DNA of 58,430 nt from Methanomicrobiales archaeon HGW-Methanomicrobiales-2 (GCA_002839645.1 PGYL01000010.1:1-58430), one strand, 5' to 3'; numbered from the stretch's first letter, positions 25,817 through 34,965 are shown. Notes: generated by a model from the letters alone, not told the origin. Translations and numbers: made by a program.

Positions 25817-26172
25817 CATTCTCGTTTAACCGGCTCTTTTGCTGATGTCTTTCGCCGACTGCAGGGTATCCCGGGTCATTCCGTCTTCTGCGGACGCCGC
25901 CGCCCGGAGGATGGAGGGTTCAGACAGTGAGCAGATATACCCGGGCCGAAAATATCTTTCGTCATCCGCGAAAGACCCTGCGCGACAGGCGTTCCGGTTC
26001 GGGGCGGCGCAAGCGCGGGGGACGTACACGGTCGTGGCCGGCCGGAGCAGAATTGCCCCTATTTTCCCGCTCTCCTTGAGAAAGTCCACTTCCCGGGCGG
26101 TGTTGCGGGTCAACCCGGGAGACCTTTAATAGATGTCTCACCAATATTTGTGCACTATCTGAGGGCGTTTAT
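25817..26172. other. Intergenic region before fae-hps
   Basis: No credible gene is seen in 356 bases. Two overlapping ORFs on opposite strands (25826-26113 minus, 25839-26129 plus) have no recognisable features and I regard both as chance. A small hairpin, CTTTCGTCATCCGCGAAAG, lies near 25966. The end of the region holds the fae-hps promoter. Confidence 0.4.
26125..26131 (+). promoter_or_regulatory. TATA box of fae-hps
   Basis: TTTAATA at 26125-26131 is placed so that transcription would start about 26155, giving a leader of about 18 bases before the ATG at 26173. The purine-rich GAGGG at 26161-26165 could serve as the ribosome-binding site. Confidence 0.5.
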
Positions 26173-27354
26173 ATGTATCTCATCGGTGAAGCATTGGTTG
26201 GAGACGGCGCAGAACTTGCGCATATCGATCTGTTAATAGGAAACAAAGAAGGCGCAGTAGGACAGGCGTTTGCGAACTCCATGTCGCAGCTCTCGAAGGG
26301 CCACACGCCGCTCCTCGCGGTCATCAGGCCGAACCTGCCGACGAAGCCCTCGACGCTCATCATCCCGAAGGTCACCTTAAAGAAGGAGTACCAGGTGAAC
26401 CAGATGTTCGGGCCCGTCCAGGCAGCGGTCGCAAAGGCCGTCGCCGACTCGGTCGAGGAGGGCGTCTTTGAGGGAATGGACATCGAGGACATCGTCATCA
26501 TGGCAAGCGTCTACCTCGGCACCACCGCAGAGGACTACAACAAGATCTACCGGTTCAACTACGGCGCAATGAAACTCGCGCTCCGCAGGGCTCTCGACCG
26601 GTTCCCCGACGTCGACACGCTCCTGCACGAGAAAGACCGGGCCGCCCACGCGGTCATGGGATTCAAGGTCCAACGCCTCTGGAACCCGCCGTACCTGCAG
26701 GTCGCCATGGACCTCGTCGACAAGAACCACATGAGGAGGGTCCTTGAGTCGCTGCCCGCAAACGACCACCTGATCATCGAGGCGGGCACGCCCCTGATCA
26801 AGAAGTTCGGCCTCTCGATCATCGCCGAGATCCGCGAACTCCGCCCGAACGCGTTCATCGTCGCCGACTTAAAGACGCTCGACACGGGCAACCTCGAAGC
26901 CCGGATGACCGCCGACGCCGGCGCCGATGCCGTCGTGATCTCCGGCCTTGCGCCCCTCTCGACCATCGAGAAGGCGATCGAGGACACCCGGAAGACCGGC
27001 ATCTACACGGTGGTCGACATGCTCAACGTCGAAGATCCGCGGGCCGTCATCGAGCAGCTCAAGGTGAAGCCGGACGTCGTTGAACTCCACCGGGGCATCG
27101 ACGTCGAGGAGACCGCGTACGCCTGGGGAGACATCGCGGCGATCAAGAAGGCCGGCGGTAAAAGGCTGCTGGTCGCGACGGCAGGCGGCGTCAGGCAGCA
27201 TGTCGTGAAGGACGCGCTCAAGGCAGGCGCCGATATCCTGGTCGTCGGCCGGGCAATCACCGCAAGCAAGAACATCCAGAACGCGGCGGAAGAGTTCCTC
27301 AAGGAACTGAGCACCGAAGAGATCGACCAGTTCAGGATTATGACCGACTTCTGA
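26173..27354 (+). CDS. fae-hps: Bifunctional formaldehyde-activating enzyme / hexulose-6-phosphate synthase
   Basis: A 393-aa fusion. Residues 1-160 are Fae: GEALVGDGAELAHIDLLIG carries His17, the catalytic residue, followed by NSMSQLSKGHTPLLAV and the VIMASVYLG helix. Residues about 165-393 are Hps of the orotidine-decarboxylase fold: LQVAMDLVD, then FIVADLKTLDTG with Asp/Lys of the active site, VELHRGID and the phosphate loop TAGGVRQH..AGADILVVGRAI. Fae condenses formaldehyde with tetrahydromethanopterin. In archaea Hps mainly runs in reverse, splitting hexulose-6-phosphate into ribulose-5-phosphate and formaldehyde. The fusion couples pentose synthesis to formaldehyde capture. The gene stands alone with its own promoter and hairpin terminator. 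Confidence 0.96.
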   Translation: MYLIGEALVGDGAELAHIDLLIGNKEGAVGQAFANSMSQLSKGHTPLLAVIRPNLPTKPSTLIIPKVTLKKEYQVNQMFGPVQAAVAKAVADSVEEGVFEGMDIEDIVIMASVYLGTTAEDYNKIYRFNYGAMKLALRRALDRFPDVDTLLHEKDRAAHAVMGFKVQRLWNPPYLQVAMDLVDKNHMRRVLESLPANDHLIIEAGTPLIKKFGLSIIAEIRELRPNAFIVADLKTLDTGNLEARMTADAGADAVVISGLAPLSTIEKAIEDTRKTGIYTVVDMLNVEDPRAVIEQLKVKPDVVELHRGIDVEETAYAWGDIAAIKKAGGKRLLVATAGGVRQHVVKDALKAGADILVVGRAITASKNIQNAAEEFLKELSTEEIDQFRIMTDF

Positions 27355-27374
27355 AGTCGGTCAATACCTTTTTT
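27342..27374 (+). terminator. Hairpin terminator at the end of fae-hps
   Basis: GACCGACTTC (27342-27351) and GAAGTCGGTC (27353-27362) form a perfect inverted repeat, followed by AATACC and six T residues (27369-27374). The stem overlaps the last codons and the stop codon of fae-hps (TDF, TGA). Confidence 0.7.
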
Positions 27375-27430
27375 CTGCGGATTCGCGGGCCATCCGTAAC
27401 ACAGCCCCGCATACCAGATATCTGTTCATC

Positions 27431-27982
27431 ATGTTTCTCTCAGGCTCCCGGGACGGGGTATCCACGATCGACGGGGGAGAAGGCGGCTACCGGCGGCTGA
27501 ACCGGAAGTGCCTGCTCTCGATATACTTCGGTCACGCCATCTCCTACGCGTTCCTTCTTGGGGCGTTTGTCCTCGTCGAGACCTATGCGCAGGGGTTCCT
27601 CGGCCCCGGCTACGATCTCGTCCGATACGCCTTCATTGCGGTCCTCGCCATCGTCCTGGCCTACATGATAGTCTCCCCGCCGGTCTTCTATGCCAGATAT
27701 CGATATCAGATCACGGAGGACCGGATCGACGTGCGTTCCGGCGTCCTCGTGCTGCGCCACAACCTGGTCCCGATCGAGCGGGTGCACCAGGTGGAGGTCT
27801 CCCGGGGCCCGGTGAACAGCATGCTCGGCCTCGCCGACGTCACCATAACCACCGCCGGCGGGGTGGCGACGCTCAGCTATCTCGATATCGAAGAGGCGGA
27901 GAGAGTGGCCGACATGCTGGACGGCCTGGTAGGAAGGATGCTCAAAGAGCGCGTGCCGGCAACGGGGCCCGCGGGCGACTGA
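27431..27982 (+). CDS. PH-domain (DUF304/YdbS-like) membrane protein
   Basis: A 183-aa protein. Two transmembrane helices follow the N-terminal cytoplasmic part: CLLSIYFGHAISYAFLLGAF and YAFIAVLAIVLAYMIVSPPV. The bacterial PH domain (bPH2) follows, with ARYRYQITEDRIDVRSGVL, then RHNLVPIERVHQVEVSRGP and LGLADVTITTAGG. This is the YdbS-like half. The next gene is the YdbT-like half, starting one base after the stop, so the two products likely form one membrane complex. In Bacillus subtilis the YdbS-YdbT pair contributes to resistance to bacteriocins. The role in archaea is unknown. Confidence 0.82.
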   Translation: MFLSGSRDGVSTIDGGEGGYRRLNRKCLLSIYFGHAISYAFLLGAFVLVETYAQGFLGPGYDLVRYAFIAVLAIVLAYMIVSPPVFYARYRYQITEDRIDVRSGVLVLRHNLVPIERVHQVEVSRGPVNSMLGLADVTITTAGGVATLSYLDIEEAERVADMLDGLVGRMLKERVPATGPAGD

Positions 27983-27983
27983 T

Positions 27984-29459
27984 ATGATCGTGCCCGGCGA
28001 GAGGGTGAGGTGCCACCCGAGCGTCATCGTAGAGAAGTCGCTCTCTGTAGTAGTGCTCATCGCGCTCCTCGTTACGCGGCTCGAGGCGACCGCAGTAGCG
28101 GGCGTACTTGCGGCCGCCATCGTTGCGCTGCTGCTCTTCAACTACCGGCAGTGGAAGCTGACGACCATCCGGTTCGGCGAGACGGAGATCGTGGTGGAGC
28201 GGGACACCCTCTTCAAGGCAAAGAAGACCCTTCCCTACGCGAAGATCGCGTCGGTCAACGTGAACCGCGGCATCGTAAATCGGCTCTTTGGGACCTCGAA
28301 GCTGCAGATCAATATCAATTCGGGCAGCAGCGCGACGGTCCCGGAGGCGGCCCTGACGTTTGGCGAGGATATGGCGGACGAACTGCGGTCCGCGATCCTG
28401 GGGGCCCTCCACGACGGGGAGGTCCTGCCGGACGAGGACGAGGCGACAGAGTCCCTCGTCTCGTTCTCCCCTGCGGACGTGATCGTTCACGGCCTCTTCA
28501 GCGTCCCGACGTACCAGACCATCTTCGGCTCCGTCTTCCTCGCCTACTCGGTTTTTGAACTCTACACGTCTGCAGGTGCAGGGATCGGGGGGGATAGCAG
28601 AGCGCTCGTCTCCCTGCTGATGTTCTTTGTCGTGCAGTTCGGACCGGCGGTCTCGCTCATCTTCCGCTACTACAACTACCGGGTCTACCGCCGGGGAGAG
28701 ACGATCTTCCTCCAGCACGGCCTTCTCCGGACATATAAGACATCATTCGAAGTCTCCCGGATCAACGCCGTCCGCGTGAAGAGCACGCTTGCGGCCCGGC
28801 TCCTGCACCGGTCGTGGATCGAGGCCGAGGTAGTGGGGCTCGCGTCCGGGACCGGGGAGAGCCTCCGCCCCGTCCTCTGCCTCTTAAAGGACGATGCGAC
28901 GCAGCAGAGGCTCCTCCGCGAGCTGGCGCCGGAGTTCGTCTACGATCGGAGCCCGGAGAGGCAGCCCGCGGGCGCATGGAGCGTCCTCCTGATCCGGGCA
29001 GCGATTGCGTCGTTTGCGCTCGTTCTGGCGATGGTCTGGTCATCGCTCTACGTCTACCACGCGGCTACAGCCCTGGCCGGGATCGCCGGCGCGGTCCTCC
29101 CCTGGGTGCTGCCGCTCGCCACGATCCTCGGGGTCCTCGCGATCTTCTACGCGACGCACGTCTCCTGCCGGATCACCGAGTTCGACACCAGCAAGGACCT
29201 CTTCACCTTCGTGAACGGCGCCGTCGACCGCGAGACAGTCGTGATGAGTTACGACAGGGTCCAGATGGTCCGGGTCGAGCGGGGCCCGGTCGCCGGGTTC
29301 TTCGGGGTCGCGAGGGCGAGGGTGTACCTCCTCTCCTCGACCGGGGGGACGAGCATCTCGTCGGGGTATTTTTTTGAGAACCGGCTCGGCGCCATCGGGG
29401 AGACCGTGATGGAGCGGATCGCGAGCGGGGAGTATGATTGGCGGAGGAATAGTGTCTGA
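27984..29459 (+). CDS. Large PH-domain (DUF304/YdbT-like) membrane protein
   Basis: A 491-aa protein with three bPH2 units. They are marked by RFGETEIVVERDTLFKAKKTL (split by position 60-80), RRGETIFLQHGLLRTYKTSF and FVNGAVDRETVVMSYDRVQMV. The units alternate with pairs of membrane helices around residues 20-45, 190-235 and 340-390. The length and unit order match YdbT. It begins one base after the upstream YdbS-like gene, indicating a two-gene operon. Conserved R-V-x-V-x-R-G-x-x-x-x-x-F-G/L-x-A/V signatures recur in each unit. The function is membrane-associated and otherwise not established. Confidence 0.82.
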   Translation: MIVPGERVRCHPSVIVEKSLSVVVLIALLVTRLEATAVAGVLAAAIVALLLFNYRQWKLTTIRFGETEIVVERDTLFKAKKTLPYAKIASVNVNRGIVNRLFGTSKLQININSGSSATVPEAALTFGEDMADELRSAILGALHDGEVLPDEDEATESLVSFSPADVIVHGLFSVPTYQTIFGSVFLAYSVFELYTSAGAGIGGDSRALVSLLMFFVVQFGPAVSLIFRYYNYRVYRRGETIFLQHGLLRTYKTSFEVSRINAVRVKSTLAARLLHRSWIEAEVVGLASGTGESLRPVLCLLKDDATQQRLLRELAPEFVYDRSPERQPAGAWSVLLIRAAIASFALVLAMVWSSLYVYHAATALAGIAGAVLPWVLPLATILGVLAIFYATHVSCRITEFDTSKDLFTFVNGAVDRETVVMSYDRVQMVRVERGPVAGFFGVARARVYLLSSTGGTSISSGYFFENRLGAIGETVMERIASGEYDWRRNSV

Positions 29460-29578
29460 GCGGGGTGGGCGGAAAATGGCCCCCCTATGACGAACGCGGT
29501 CCCGCCTGTTCCCCCGCACTACCTATCCGCGATGTTCGTAATTTTAATATAACATAAGCCCTTGTAGCCGGATCGGGA

Positions 29579-29806
29579 ATGAGACTCATACAAATTGTGG
29601 GCGTGCTCATCGGCGCCTTCATTGCATCTCTTGGTCTGCTCTGGTTTCTCCAGGGCATGGCAATTATCCAGATGCGTCCGATACTCTGTGTCGCGAATTG
29701 TGAGCCTATTGTGGGCGGATCCCCGTTCTGGGCAGCAGCCGGGGTGATTGCGTTCATCATCGGGATCGTTGTCGCTCTTTTCAGTGCAAGGCGCGGCGGG
29801 GCATAA
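29579..29806 (+). CDS. Small two-helix membrane protein
   Basis: A 75-aa protein with two transmembrane helices (IVGVLIGAFIASLGLLWFLQG and FWAAAGVIAFIIGIVVALFS) joined by a loop with two Cys (RPILCVANCEPIVGG), which might form a disulfide outside the membrane. The C-terminus is basic (SARRGGA). The ATG is preceded by AATTTTAATATAACA (29548-29562), a good archaeal promoter, and by CGGGA. I recall similar small proteins in methanogens but cannot name the family. Confidence 0.7.
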   Translation: MRLIQIVGVLIGAFIASLGLLWFLQGMAIIQMRPILCVANCEPIVGGSPFWAAAGVIAFIIGIVVALFSARRGGA

Positions 29807-29933
29807 TCGAACCCCCCGGCAACTTCCCGCCGGCGAATGCGGCGCCCGCTACCGGGCTTGTGTCGAAGCCGGGAGCGGGTTATCCGAAAGGGATAATGCT
29901 CTCTCTGTAGTATACCTCTCATAGAGGAGTCCG

Positions 29934-30209
29934 ATGCACCCCATCATCCGCGAAAAGATCCCCGATCTCGCCGGCATCGCGGCACGTCACCGCGCGAGAA
30001 GGCTCGGGGTCTTCGGCTCAGCGACGGGCGACCGGTTCGACCCGGCATCGAGCGACATCGACTTCGTCGTCGAGTTCGAGCCGATGGCCCCGGTGGAGCA
30101 TGCACGGGCGTACTTCGGTCTCGCCGAAGACCTGGCCCGGGCCTTCGGCCGCAAGATCGATCTCGTTGAACTGTCCGCGGTGTGGATGCGATCTTCCGCC
30201 GGGCGTTAG
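29934..30209 (+). CDS. MNT-type minimal nucleotidyltransferase, shifted C-terminus
   Basis: A 91-aa protein of the MntA family: RRLGVFGSATGDRF gives the GSxxxD/G box and SSDIDFVVEFE the catalytic Asp pair. The third acidic residue lies in KIDLVELS. Such proteins are antitoxins that AMPylate HEPN toxins. The annotated C-terminus (WMRSSAGR) differs from the family, but in another frame the bases from 30182 read VDAIFRRALEKTCWDAYAV and stop at 30256, which fits the usual end. A one- or two-base shift after LSAV has therefore altered the last 10-25 residues. No HEPN partner gene follows, so the pair is probably orphaned. Confidence 0.75.
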   Translation: MHPIIREKIPDLAGIAARHRARRLGVFGSATGDRFDPASSDIDFVVEFEPMAPVEHARAYFGLAEDLARAFGRKIDLVELSAVWMRSSAGR

Positions 30210-30456
30210 AAAAGACCTGCTGGGATGCATATGCTGTTAAAAGGCGCAGGGGCTGATGCACTACTACCTGATGGGCAAAGCGCACCCCTGGTTTCATGAA
30301 GCAGGAGTAGCAGGTTGACAGGGTTGAGACGGGCGAGGATACACAGATGCTTCGTCTGTTCCCTCTAGCAGATGAACCTGCATCCGGCTGAATACCACCA
30401 CGATCTCCGGTGTGTCAGCGGTTGCGGAGGCTCGATCTTTATGAGAAAAAGGGTGG

Positions 30457-30500
30457 CAGGTCAGGGCCTACCATCATGGCTCACCGGTAGGTCGGGCCTG
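30457..30500 (-). terminator. Imperfect hairpin downstream of the phosphoesterase gene
   Basis: An inner stem CCTACC/GGTAGG (30467-30472, 30486-30491) with a 13-base loop and outer CAGG/CCTG pairs (30457-30460, 30497-30500) gives an interrupted hairpin. It lies about 20 bases past the minus-strand stop at 30521. The rest of 30257-30520 holds no gene that I can support. Confidence 0.35.
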
Positions 30501-30520
30501 GTAGAAGTATGATCGCCTGC

Positions 30521-32248
30521 CTATAGATCTCTTCCTGTCTTCTGAAGTATTTCCTGCATCTCCGGGGTCAACTGGAGAACAAGTTCTGCATTATATGCAC
30601 CGCCTGGCATCATCTCTACGGGAGATTTGAATATCTGTTGAGCTGCGATAGCATACGACCGCGATCTGGCAGCGGGTGATCCGTCTCTGACCGCCGGATC
30701 AACATTGGTGGTAAAGATTGAGATTGTATTGTCGCTGTTATAGACGAATTCGAAGGTCCGGAACTGCTGAGGGAACTCCCGCAGCGATGCGGTTTCAACC
30801 TGCCAGAAACCGAGTTCAGGGCGGTCAGAATCCGGAGATTCGATAGGTATCACGGTATTTTGATGGCGATGCCCCGAGATCCATGCCATGAGGTTTGGAT
30901 AGGTCTGAAGTTTGGCTATCAGATCAACATCAGATACCGCAGCGTACTCACTCCATTTCATAAGCGAACTGAGACCCGTTTGATCCTTTTCGATGACTAT
31001 CGGGATGTGGGCTGCGATGATCATGAGCTTTCCTTCAGCCTGACCACTCTCGAGTTCTTGTACGAGCCAGTCGTACCGCTCCTGGTCGATAGAACCAAAT
31101 CCGGAGGTCCCTTCGCTGGGATCATCGTCCCTCTGGGTATTATCAAGCACAATGACCTTTATCGGGATATCTGATCTCGGTTCGAATGAATAACAGGCAA
31201 ATCCCGTTGTTCTATCGGACTGGCTGAATCCATGCCCTTGTGGGTTTGAAGAGGAGTCTAAAAATCCACCGATCCACTCAGTTCTTGAGAGGAAACTGCG
31301 ATTTTGATCGGCCGGGACGGTTGGGGGACCATCAGGGAAGTCGGTGACAGGGCCTGCACCGATAACGTCACCATATGGTGTCCGACCATCGATTGCTCCC
31401 ATATAGAAGCCACGGCTTTTTAGGCGGAGAGGGTCGGTGAAAATATTGCCTAATTCGAGCACAGCAGTACCGGTTAAGGCATTATTGGTCTGATCGTCTG
31501 GAGGGAAGAGACCCATCCAGAAGTGGTCGTGATTGCCGAGAACCTGATACCATCTGATCGATTCATCAAGCCCTGCTGCTTTGTATTGGTCCTGGTAATC
31601 ATTGAGAGGGCCGGGGATTGGATCGTCCCTGTCACCGGAATCGGGGTTGACTATCCTGCCGTCAAGCACATCGATATACCATTGCAGTTCGTTGTACTGG
31701 CCGCTGTTAATTGCATCGCCAAGGAATATGCCGAAGTCAAATGGGTTCTCTTTATGAAGGGCGTTTGCCGTCTGGACTGCTGCGTCGAGGGCATGGGTGG
31801 TATACAACATAGCCGGAGAGTATCCTGAAATTACGTCCCATTCATAACCATAATAGACCACCTGAGCAGGAGACTCTTTGTCGGTGATATGGATATCACT
31901 CATGGCAAAGAAGGTTAAAAGTTTCTCCGTATTGGTATCTGATGCGGGGGTGTATCCACCTGGCATGAGGTCCAGTCTCTTTTCATAATCCAGCCCCTCG
32001 CCAAACTCCCAGACCCCATATCCATACTCTGAAAAGTTTGCGACCTGATCCGGATCCAGGGCAGGCGACGTTGAAGGGACAGGGACGGGAAGAACGGTTC
32101 TGTTGAGTGTTGTCAGGACCAGAGAATCTATTGGATAATCCGGTTCTCCATCTTCAGGGAGTTGGGAGCTGGGAGCAGTACACCCTGCTGCAGTGATGAA
32201 CACCACGAACAGAAGAGCCAGTATGACGCCTGCTTTAGAATTGTACAT
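30521..32248 (-). CDS. Metallophosphoesterase lipoprotein (TIGR03768-like)
   Basis: With the ATG at 32248 the product has 575 residues and starts with a lipoprotein signal: MYNSKAGVILALLF, then FITAAGC with C23 as the lipidated Cys. The calcineurin-like phosphoesterase motifs appear in order: FFAMSDIHITD, FGIFLGDAINSG, VLGNHDHFW, IIAAHIPIV and WISGHRHQN. All metal ligands are present. The protein is therefore exported and anchored outside the cell. The substrate is unknown. It is clearly AT-richer than its neighbours, which suggests later acquisition. The longer ORF upstream (to 32413) adds residues unlike a leader and is not used. Confidence 0.85.
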   Translation of the reverse strand: MYNSKAGVILALLFVVFITAAGCTAPSSQLPEDGEPDYPIDSLVLTTLNRTVLPVPVPSTSPALDPDQVANFSEYGYGVWEFGEGLDYEKRLDLMPGGYTPASDTNTEKLLTFFAMSDIHITDKESPAQVVYYGYEWDVISGYSPAMLYTTHALDAAVQTANALHKENPFDFGIFLGDAINSGQYNELQWYIDVLDGRIVNPDSGDRDDPIPGPLNDYQDQYKAAGLDESIRWYQVLGNHDHFWMGLFPPDDQTNNALTGTAVLELGNIFTDPLRLKSRGFYMGAIDGRTPYGDVIGAGPVTDFPDGPPTVPADQNRSFLSRTEWIGGFLDSSSNPQGHGFSQSDRTTGFACYSFEPRSDIPIKVIVLDNTQRDDDPSEGTSGFGSIDQERYDWLVQELESGQAEGKLMIIAAHIPIVIEKDQTGLSSLMKWSEYAAVSDVDLIAKLQTYPNLMAWISGHRHQNTVIPIESPDSDRPELGFWQVETASLREFPQQFRTFEFVYNSDNTISIFTTNVDPAVRDGSPAARSRSYAIAAQQIFKSPVEMMPGGAYNAELVLQLTPEMQEILQKTGRDL

Positions 32249-32743
32249 ATTTTTCTTTGAATCAAGATGAAGATAAGGCTGTTTATAGAAGAGCACCAGA
32301 TCGTCAGATGTATATACCACTGTATACCGGCAATGACGGGATACAACAGTACGGCAGCTGATAACAATACTCCTTTTCGTCCTGCAGCCCAGCCCATTCA
32401 TAACGCGGCTCACAAAAATTGACTGGATTTAGACTTAAATTTCGAACGGAGTAAATTTCATTGAGATATTTATGTTACTCGTTCTGTGTTGTACCTGACA
32501 CATAACGAGATTCGGCATTTCAGAATACTAATTATTTCTCAACTAAATAGCAATCAAACGCAGATAATACTTTATTTTTCTCCACATCGTTATGAGTGAT
32601 CGGGAATTTGGGCTAAAGGCATGAATCTTAGCAGTCAGCGTAAATGGAGCACATGCTGCACGCGTGTCTCCCCATGCCCATAAGGGACCCCGATCTGCTC
32701 GAAATATCTTAAAGAAGAGATTTTGAGTTTGGGTAGCCGCCCT
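32249..32743. other. AT-rich intergenic region
   Basis: This stretch of 495 bases separates the lipoprotein gene and the GHMP kinase gene. It is AT-rich up to about 32,600. It contains TATA-like sequences on the minus strand for the lipoprotein gene (TATATACC near 32309-32316). I see no gene, no tRNA and no clear repeat in it. Confidence 0.4.
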
Positions 32744-33826
32744 TCACGCCCTCTCTTCCACCCGGATCTTCAGCCCCTCGTTGTCCACCTCGGTCGCGAT
32801 AGCGACCCGGAGCCCCGCCTTTGCCAGGATCGCCGCCACTTCCTCCTCCGGGCGGCCGGTGATGACCGCGATGGACGGGCCGACCGAACTCATGCCGACG
32901 AACTCGAGGCCGGCGTCCCGGAGCACCGCCATGTAGCGGTAGATCTCAAACCCGTGGTGCTCGACCTCGGCGCGTTTTGAGCCCCTAAACTCGATCTCCC
33001 AGATGACGTCGCCGGCTTTCCGGAGATCGCCCTTCTCAAGCGCCGGGATGAGGTCCATCAAGACGAGGTAGGACTTCAGTTCGCGGTCGCGGTAGTCGAG
33101 CGTCCGGGCCTTGTTCATCAGGAGGTCGAACTCCTTCTCCCCCGCCGACGAGATATCGGACGACGGAATGGCAATATAAACCTGTTTCCCCTCGGCGAAG
33201 GCGTGCTGGTAGACGAGCGCCAGCTCGTCGCCCATCACGACCATGCCGCCGTGAGTGCTCGCTGCGGGCCCGACACCGGTCTCAAAGCCGAACGCGACGC
33301 TCCCGGCCGCCGTCTCCTCGACGAAGTTGCAGCCGAGGAGCAGGCGGAGCTGGTCGCTCGTTAGCGGCGAGCCCACCGCGGTGTTGAGGGCGTTTGCGAC
33401 CGCAATCAGGATGGTGCTCGTGGACCCGAGCCCGACGTGCTCGTACTGGTGGTCGCGTGCGCAGATCTTAAAGCCTCCCTCATAGCCGACGACCTGCTTG
33501 AAGGCCTCCACGAAGTGCCGGAGGATCGGCTCGCGGGAGTAGTCGATCTCGAGCCCTGACGCCGTGCACGTGACCTCGGCGGTGCAGTAGACCCCGATGG
33601 CAAAGCCGATGCCCCCTCCCCCGGGACGGTCGGGAGAGAACCGGTTCATGTCGAGCACGGTGAGGTGAATCCGTGCGGGAGCGCGGACGATGACGGTGCC
33701 GGTCACCGGCGCAAGCCGGTAGCCTTTCTGGAGGCCGCACGGCCTGATATGTTCGCCGGGGGAGAAGGAGATGAACTCGTACTCGACGAGGTCCAGATCC
33801 CCTCCGCGGATCTTCATAATGGGCAT
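32744..33826 (-). CDS. GHMP kinase family protein, RFAP-synthase-like
   Basis: A 360-aa protein. The GHMP fold is shown by VRAPARIHLTVLDMN (residues 48-61) and the glycine-rich phosphate loop VGLGSTSTIL (131-140). The C-terminal motif GMSSVGPSIAVI is the third GHMP motif. The region around DRPGGGGIGFAIGVY matches beta-ribofuranosylaminobenzene 5'-phosphate synthase (MptG), which joins 4-hydroxybenzoate-type precursors to PRPP in methanopterin synthesis. The N-terminal 45 residues are unusual. Assignment as an MptG homologue is likely but not proven. A different GHMP kinase function cannot be excluded. It is followed by a DUF2148 gene on the same strand, 12 bases upstream in transcription. Confidence 0.65.
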   Translation of the reverse strand: MPIMKIRGGDLDLVEYEFISFSPGEHIRPCGLQKGYRLAPVTGTVIVRAPARIHLTVLDMNRFSPDRPGGGGIGFAIGVYCTAEVTCTASGLEIDYSREPILRHFVEAFKQVVGYEGGFKICARDHQYEHVGLGSTSTILIAVANALNTAVGSPLTSDQLRLLLGCNFVEETAAGSVAFGFETGVGPAASTHGGMVVMGDELALVYQHAFAEGKQVYIAIPSSDISSAGEKEFDLLMNKARTLDYRDRELKSYLVLMDLIPALEKGDLRKAGDVIWEIEFRGSKRAEVEHHGFEIYRYMAVLRDAGLEFVGMSSVGPSIAVITGRPEEEVAAILAKAGLRVAIATEVDNEGLKIRVEERA

Positions 33827-33838
33827 GTTGTTACTCGA

Positions 33839-34384
33839 TTAGCGTGTGCGGTCAAAGAAGATATCCTTTCCAGATGCCCGGAGCGGGATACCGTAGGCGA
33901 CACCGCACCCTTCCAGCCATCCGAGCGCGAGTGCACCGACGCCGACCGAGTACATCACCCGGTTGTCGACGTTGTGGAGGCTTGCGGTCTTGGCCGCGGA
34001 ACCGACGGCGATCCCGAGATCCGTCATCCTGACGGCGCAGTTCGGGCCGCGGAACGGCGTGGCCGGCGGATGTCCCTGCGCATCGAGCATCTCCGCACAG
34101 GTGGCGTAGCCGCACCCGCCGCAGTCGAGGCCCACGGCGTCGGCGAAGAGCGAGCCGATGAGGAGGCAGGCGTCGCTTGCCGCGACGTTTCCCGCGTCCC
34201 TGATGAAGAACGCTACGTCGTGCCGCTCGCCGTACTCCCGCATCGCCTCTGCAAGTGCCGTCTTCTCCTCGCCGGTGACGATCATCGTCTTGATGACGTC
34301 GATGCCCCGTGCCTTCGGGGCGGTGCGGGCAGAGAGCGCCATGAGCCGGGCGACCGTCTCTACGGCGTCTGATTCAAAGAGCAT
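33839..34384 (-). CDS. DUF2148 ferredoxin-like protein
   Basis: A 181-aa protein matching DUF2148. Conserved features are the N-terminal ETVARLMALSARTAPKARG, the middle RDAGNVAASDACLLIGSL, and the Cys motif LDCGGCGYATCAEM with C88, C91 and C96, plus C115 in RGPNCAVRM. The latter could bind an Fe-S cluster. These proteins occur in anaerobes and have no known activity. It precedes the GHMP kinase gene by 12 bases on the same strand, so they likely share one transcript. It starts at an ATG at 34384. Confidence 0.8.
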   Translation of the reverse strand: MLFESDAVETVARLMALSARTAPKARGIDVIKTMIVTGEEKTALAEAMREYGERHDVAFFIRDAGNVAASDACLLIGSLFADAVGLDCGGCGYATCAEMLDAQGHPPATPFRGPNCAVRMTDLGIAVGSAAKTASLHNVDNRVMYSVGVGALALGWLEGCGVAYGIPLRASGKDIFFDRTR

Positions 34385-34476
34385 GAAGGTACGTGGGACC
34401 GACCGGAGATAAGGGTATGCCCCCGGAGGGGATGCCGATACCTTTTTCCACAGACCCGCCCAGAGGCGGATCTGTC

Positions 34477-34965
34477 ATGGCACCGGAGAAGAACTACGAG
34501 ACGGCCACGTTCGGCGCAGGTTGCTTCTGGGGCGTCGAGGAGACGTTCCGGCGCGTGCCCGGCGTCGTGGAGACGGCGGTGGGGTTCATGGGGGGCACCC
34601 TCGATAACCCGACCTACGAGGACGTCTGCACCGGGCGGACCGAGCACGCAGAGGTCGTGCAGGTGACCTACGACCCCGGCCTGGTCTCGTACCAGGCCCT
34701 CCTCGACGTATTCTGGAGCATCCACGACCCGACCACCCAGAACCGGCAGGGCCCCGATATCGGGGCGCAATACCGGTCGGTGATCTTCTACCACACCCCC
34801 AAGCAGGAGAAGGAGGCACGGGCGTCGAAGGAGGAGGAGGGCCGCTCGGACAGGTTCCGCCGCCCCATCGTCACCTCCATCGAACCCGCGAGGACGTTCT
34901 GGCGGGCCGAGGAGTATCACCAGCAGTACTTCGCGAAGCGCGGGGGCGGACACTGCAGGGTGTGA
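34477..34965 (+). CDS. msrA: Peptide methionine-(S)-S-oxide reductase
   Basis: A 162-aa MsrA. The catalytic Cys16 is in [12 protein letters not shown], and the conserved [30 protein letters not shown] and [12 protein letters not shown] blocks follow in order. The enzyme repairs oxidised methionine (S-sulfoxide). The ATG at 34477 was chosen because MsrA proteins begin right before the beta strand ending in GCFWG. The upstream ATG at 34393 would add 28 residues without homology. A resolving Cys is present near the C-terminus (GGGHCRV). Confidence 0.95.
   Translation: MAPEKNYETATFGAGCFWGVEETFRRVPGVVETAVGFMGGTLDNPTYEDVCTGRTEHAEVVQVTYDPGLVSYQALLDVFWSIHDPTTQNRQGPDIGAQYRSVIFYHTPKQEKEARASKEEEGRSDRFRRPIVTSIEPARTFWRAEEYHQQYFAKRGGGHCRV

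Noticed and set aside
25826-26129. Overlapping ORFs on both strands before fae-hps
   Set aside because: Unlike known proteins and mutually exclusive; no support for either.
30257-30520. Possible non-coding RNA between the MNT gene and the phosphoesterase gene
   Set aside because: There is one imperfect hairpin but no promoter or conserved motif that I can recognise, so it is only listed as a possible terminator.
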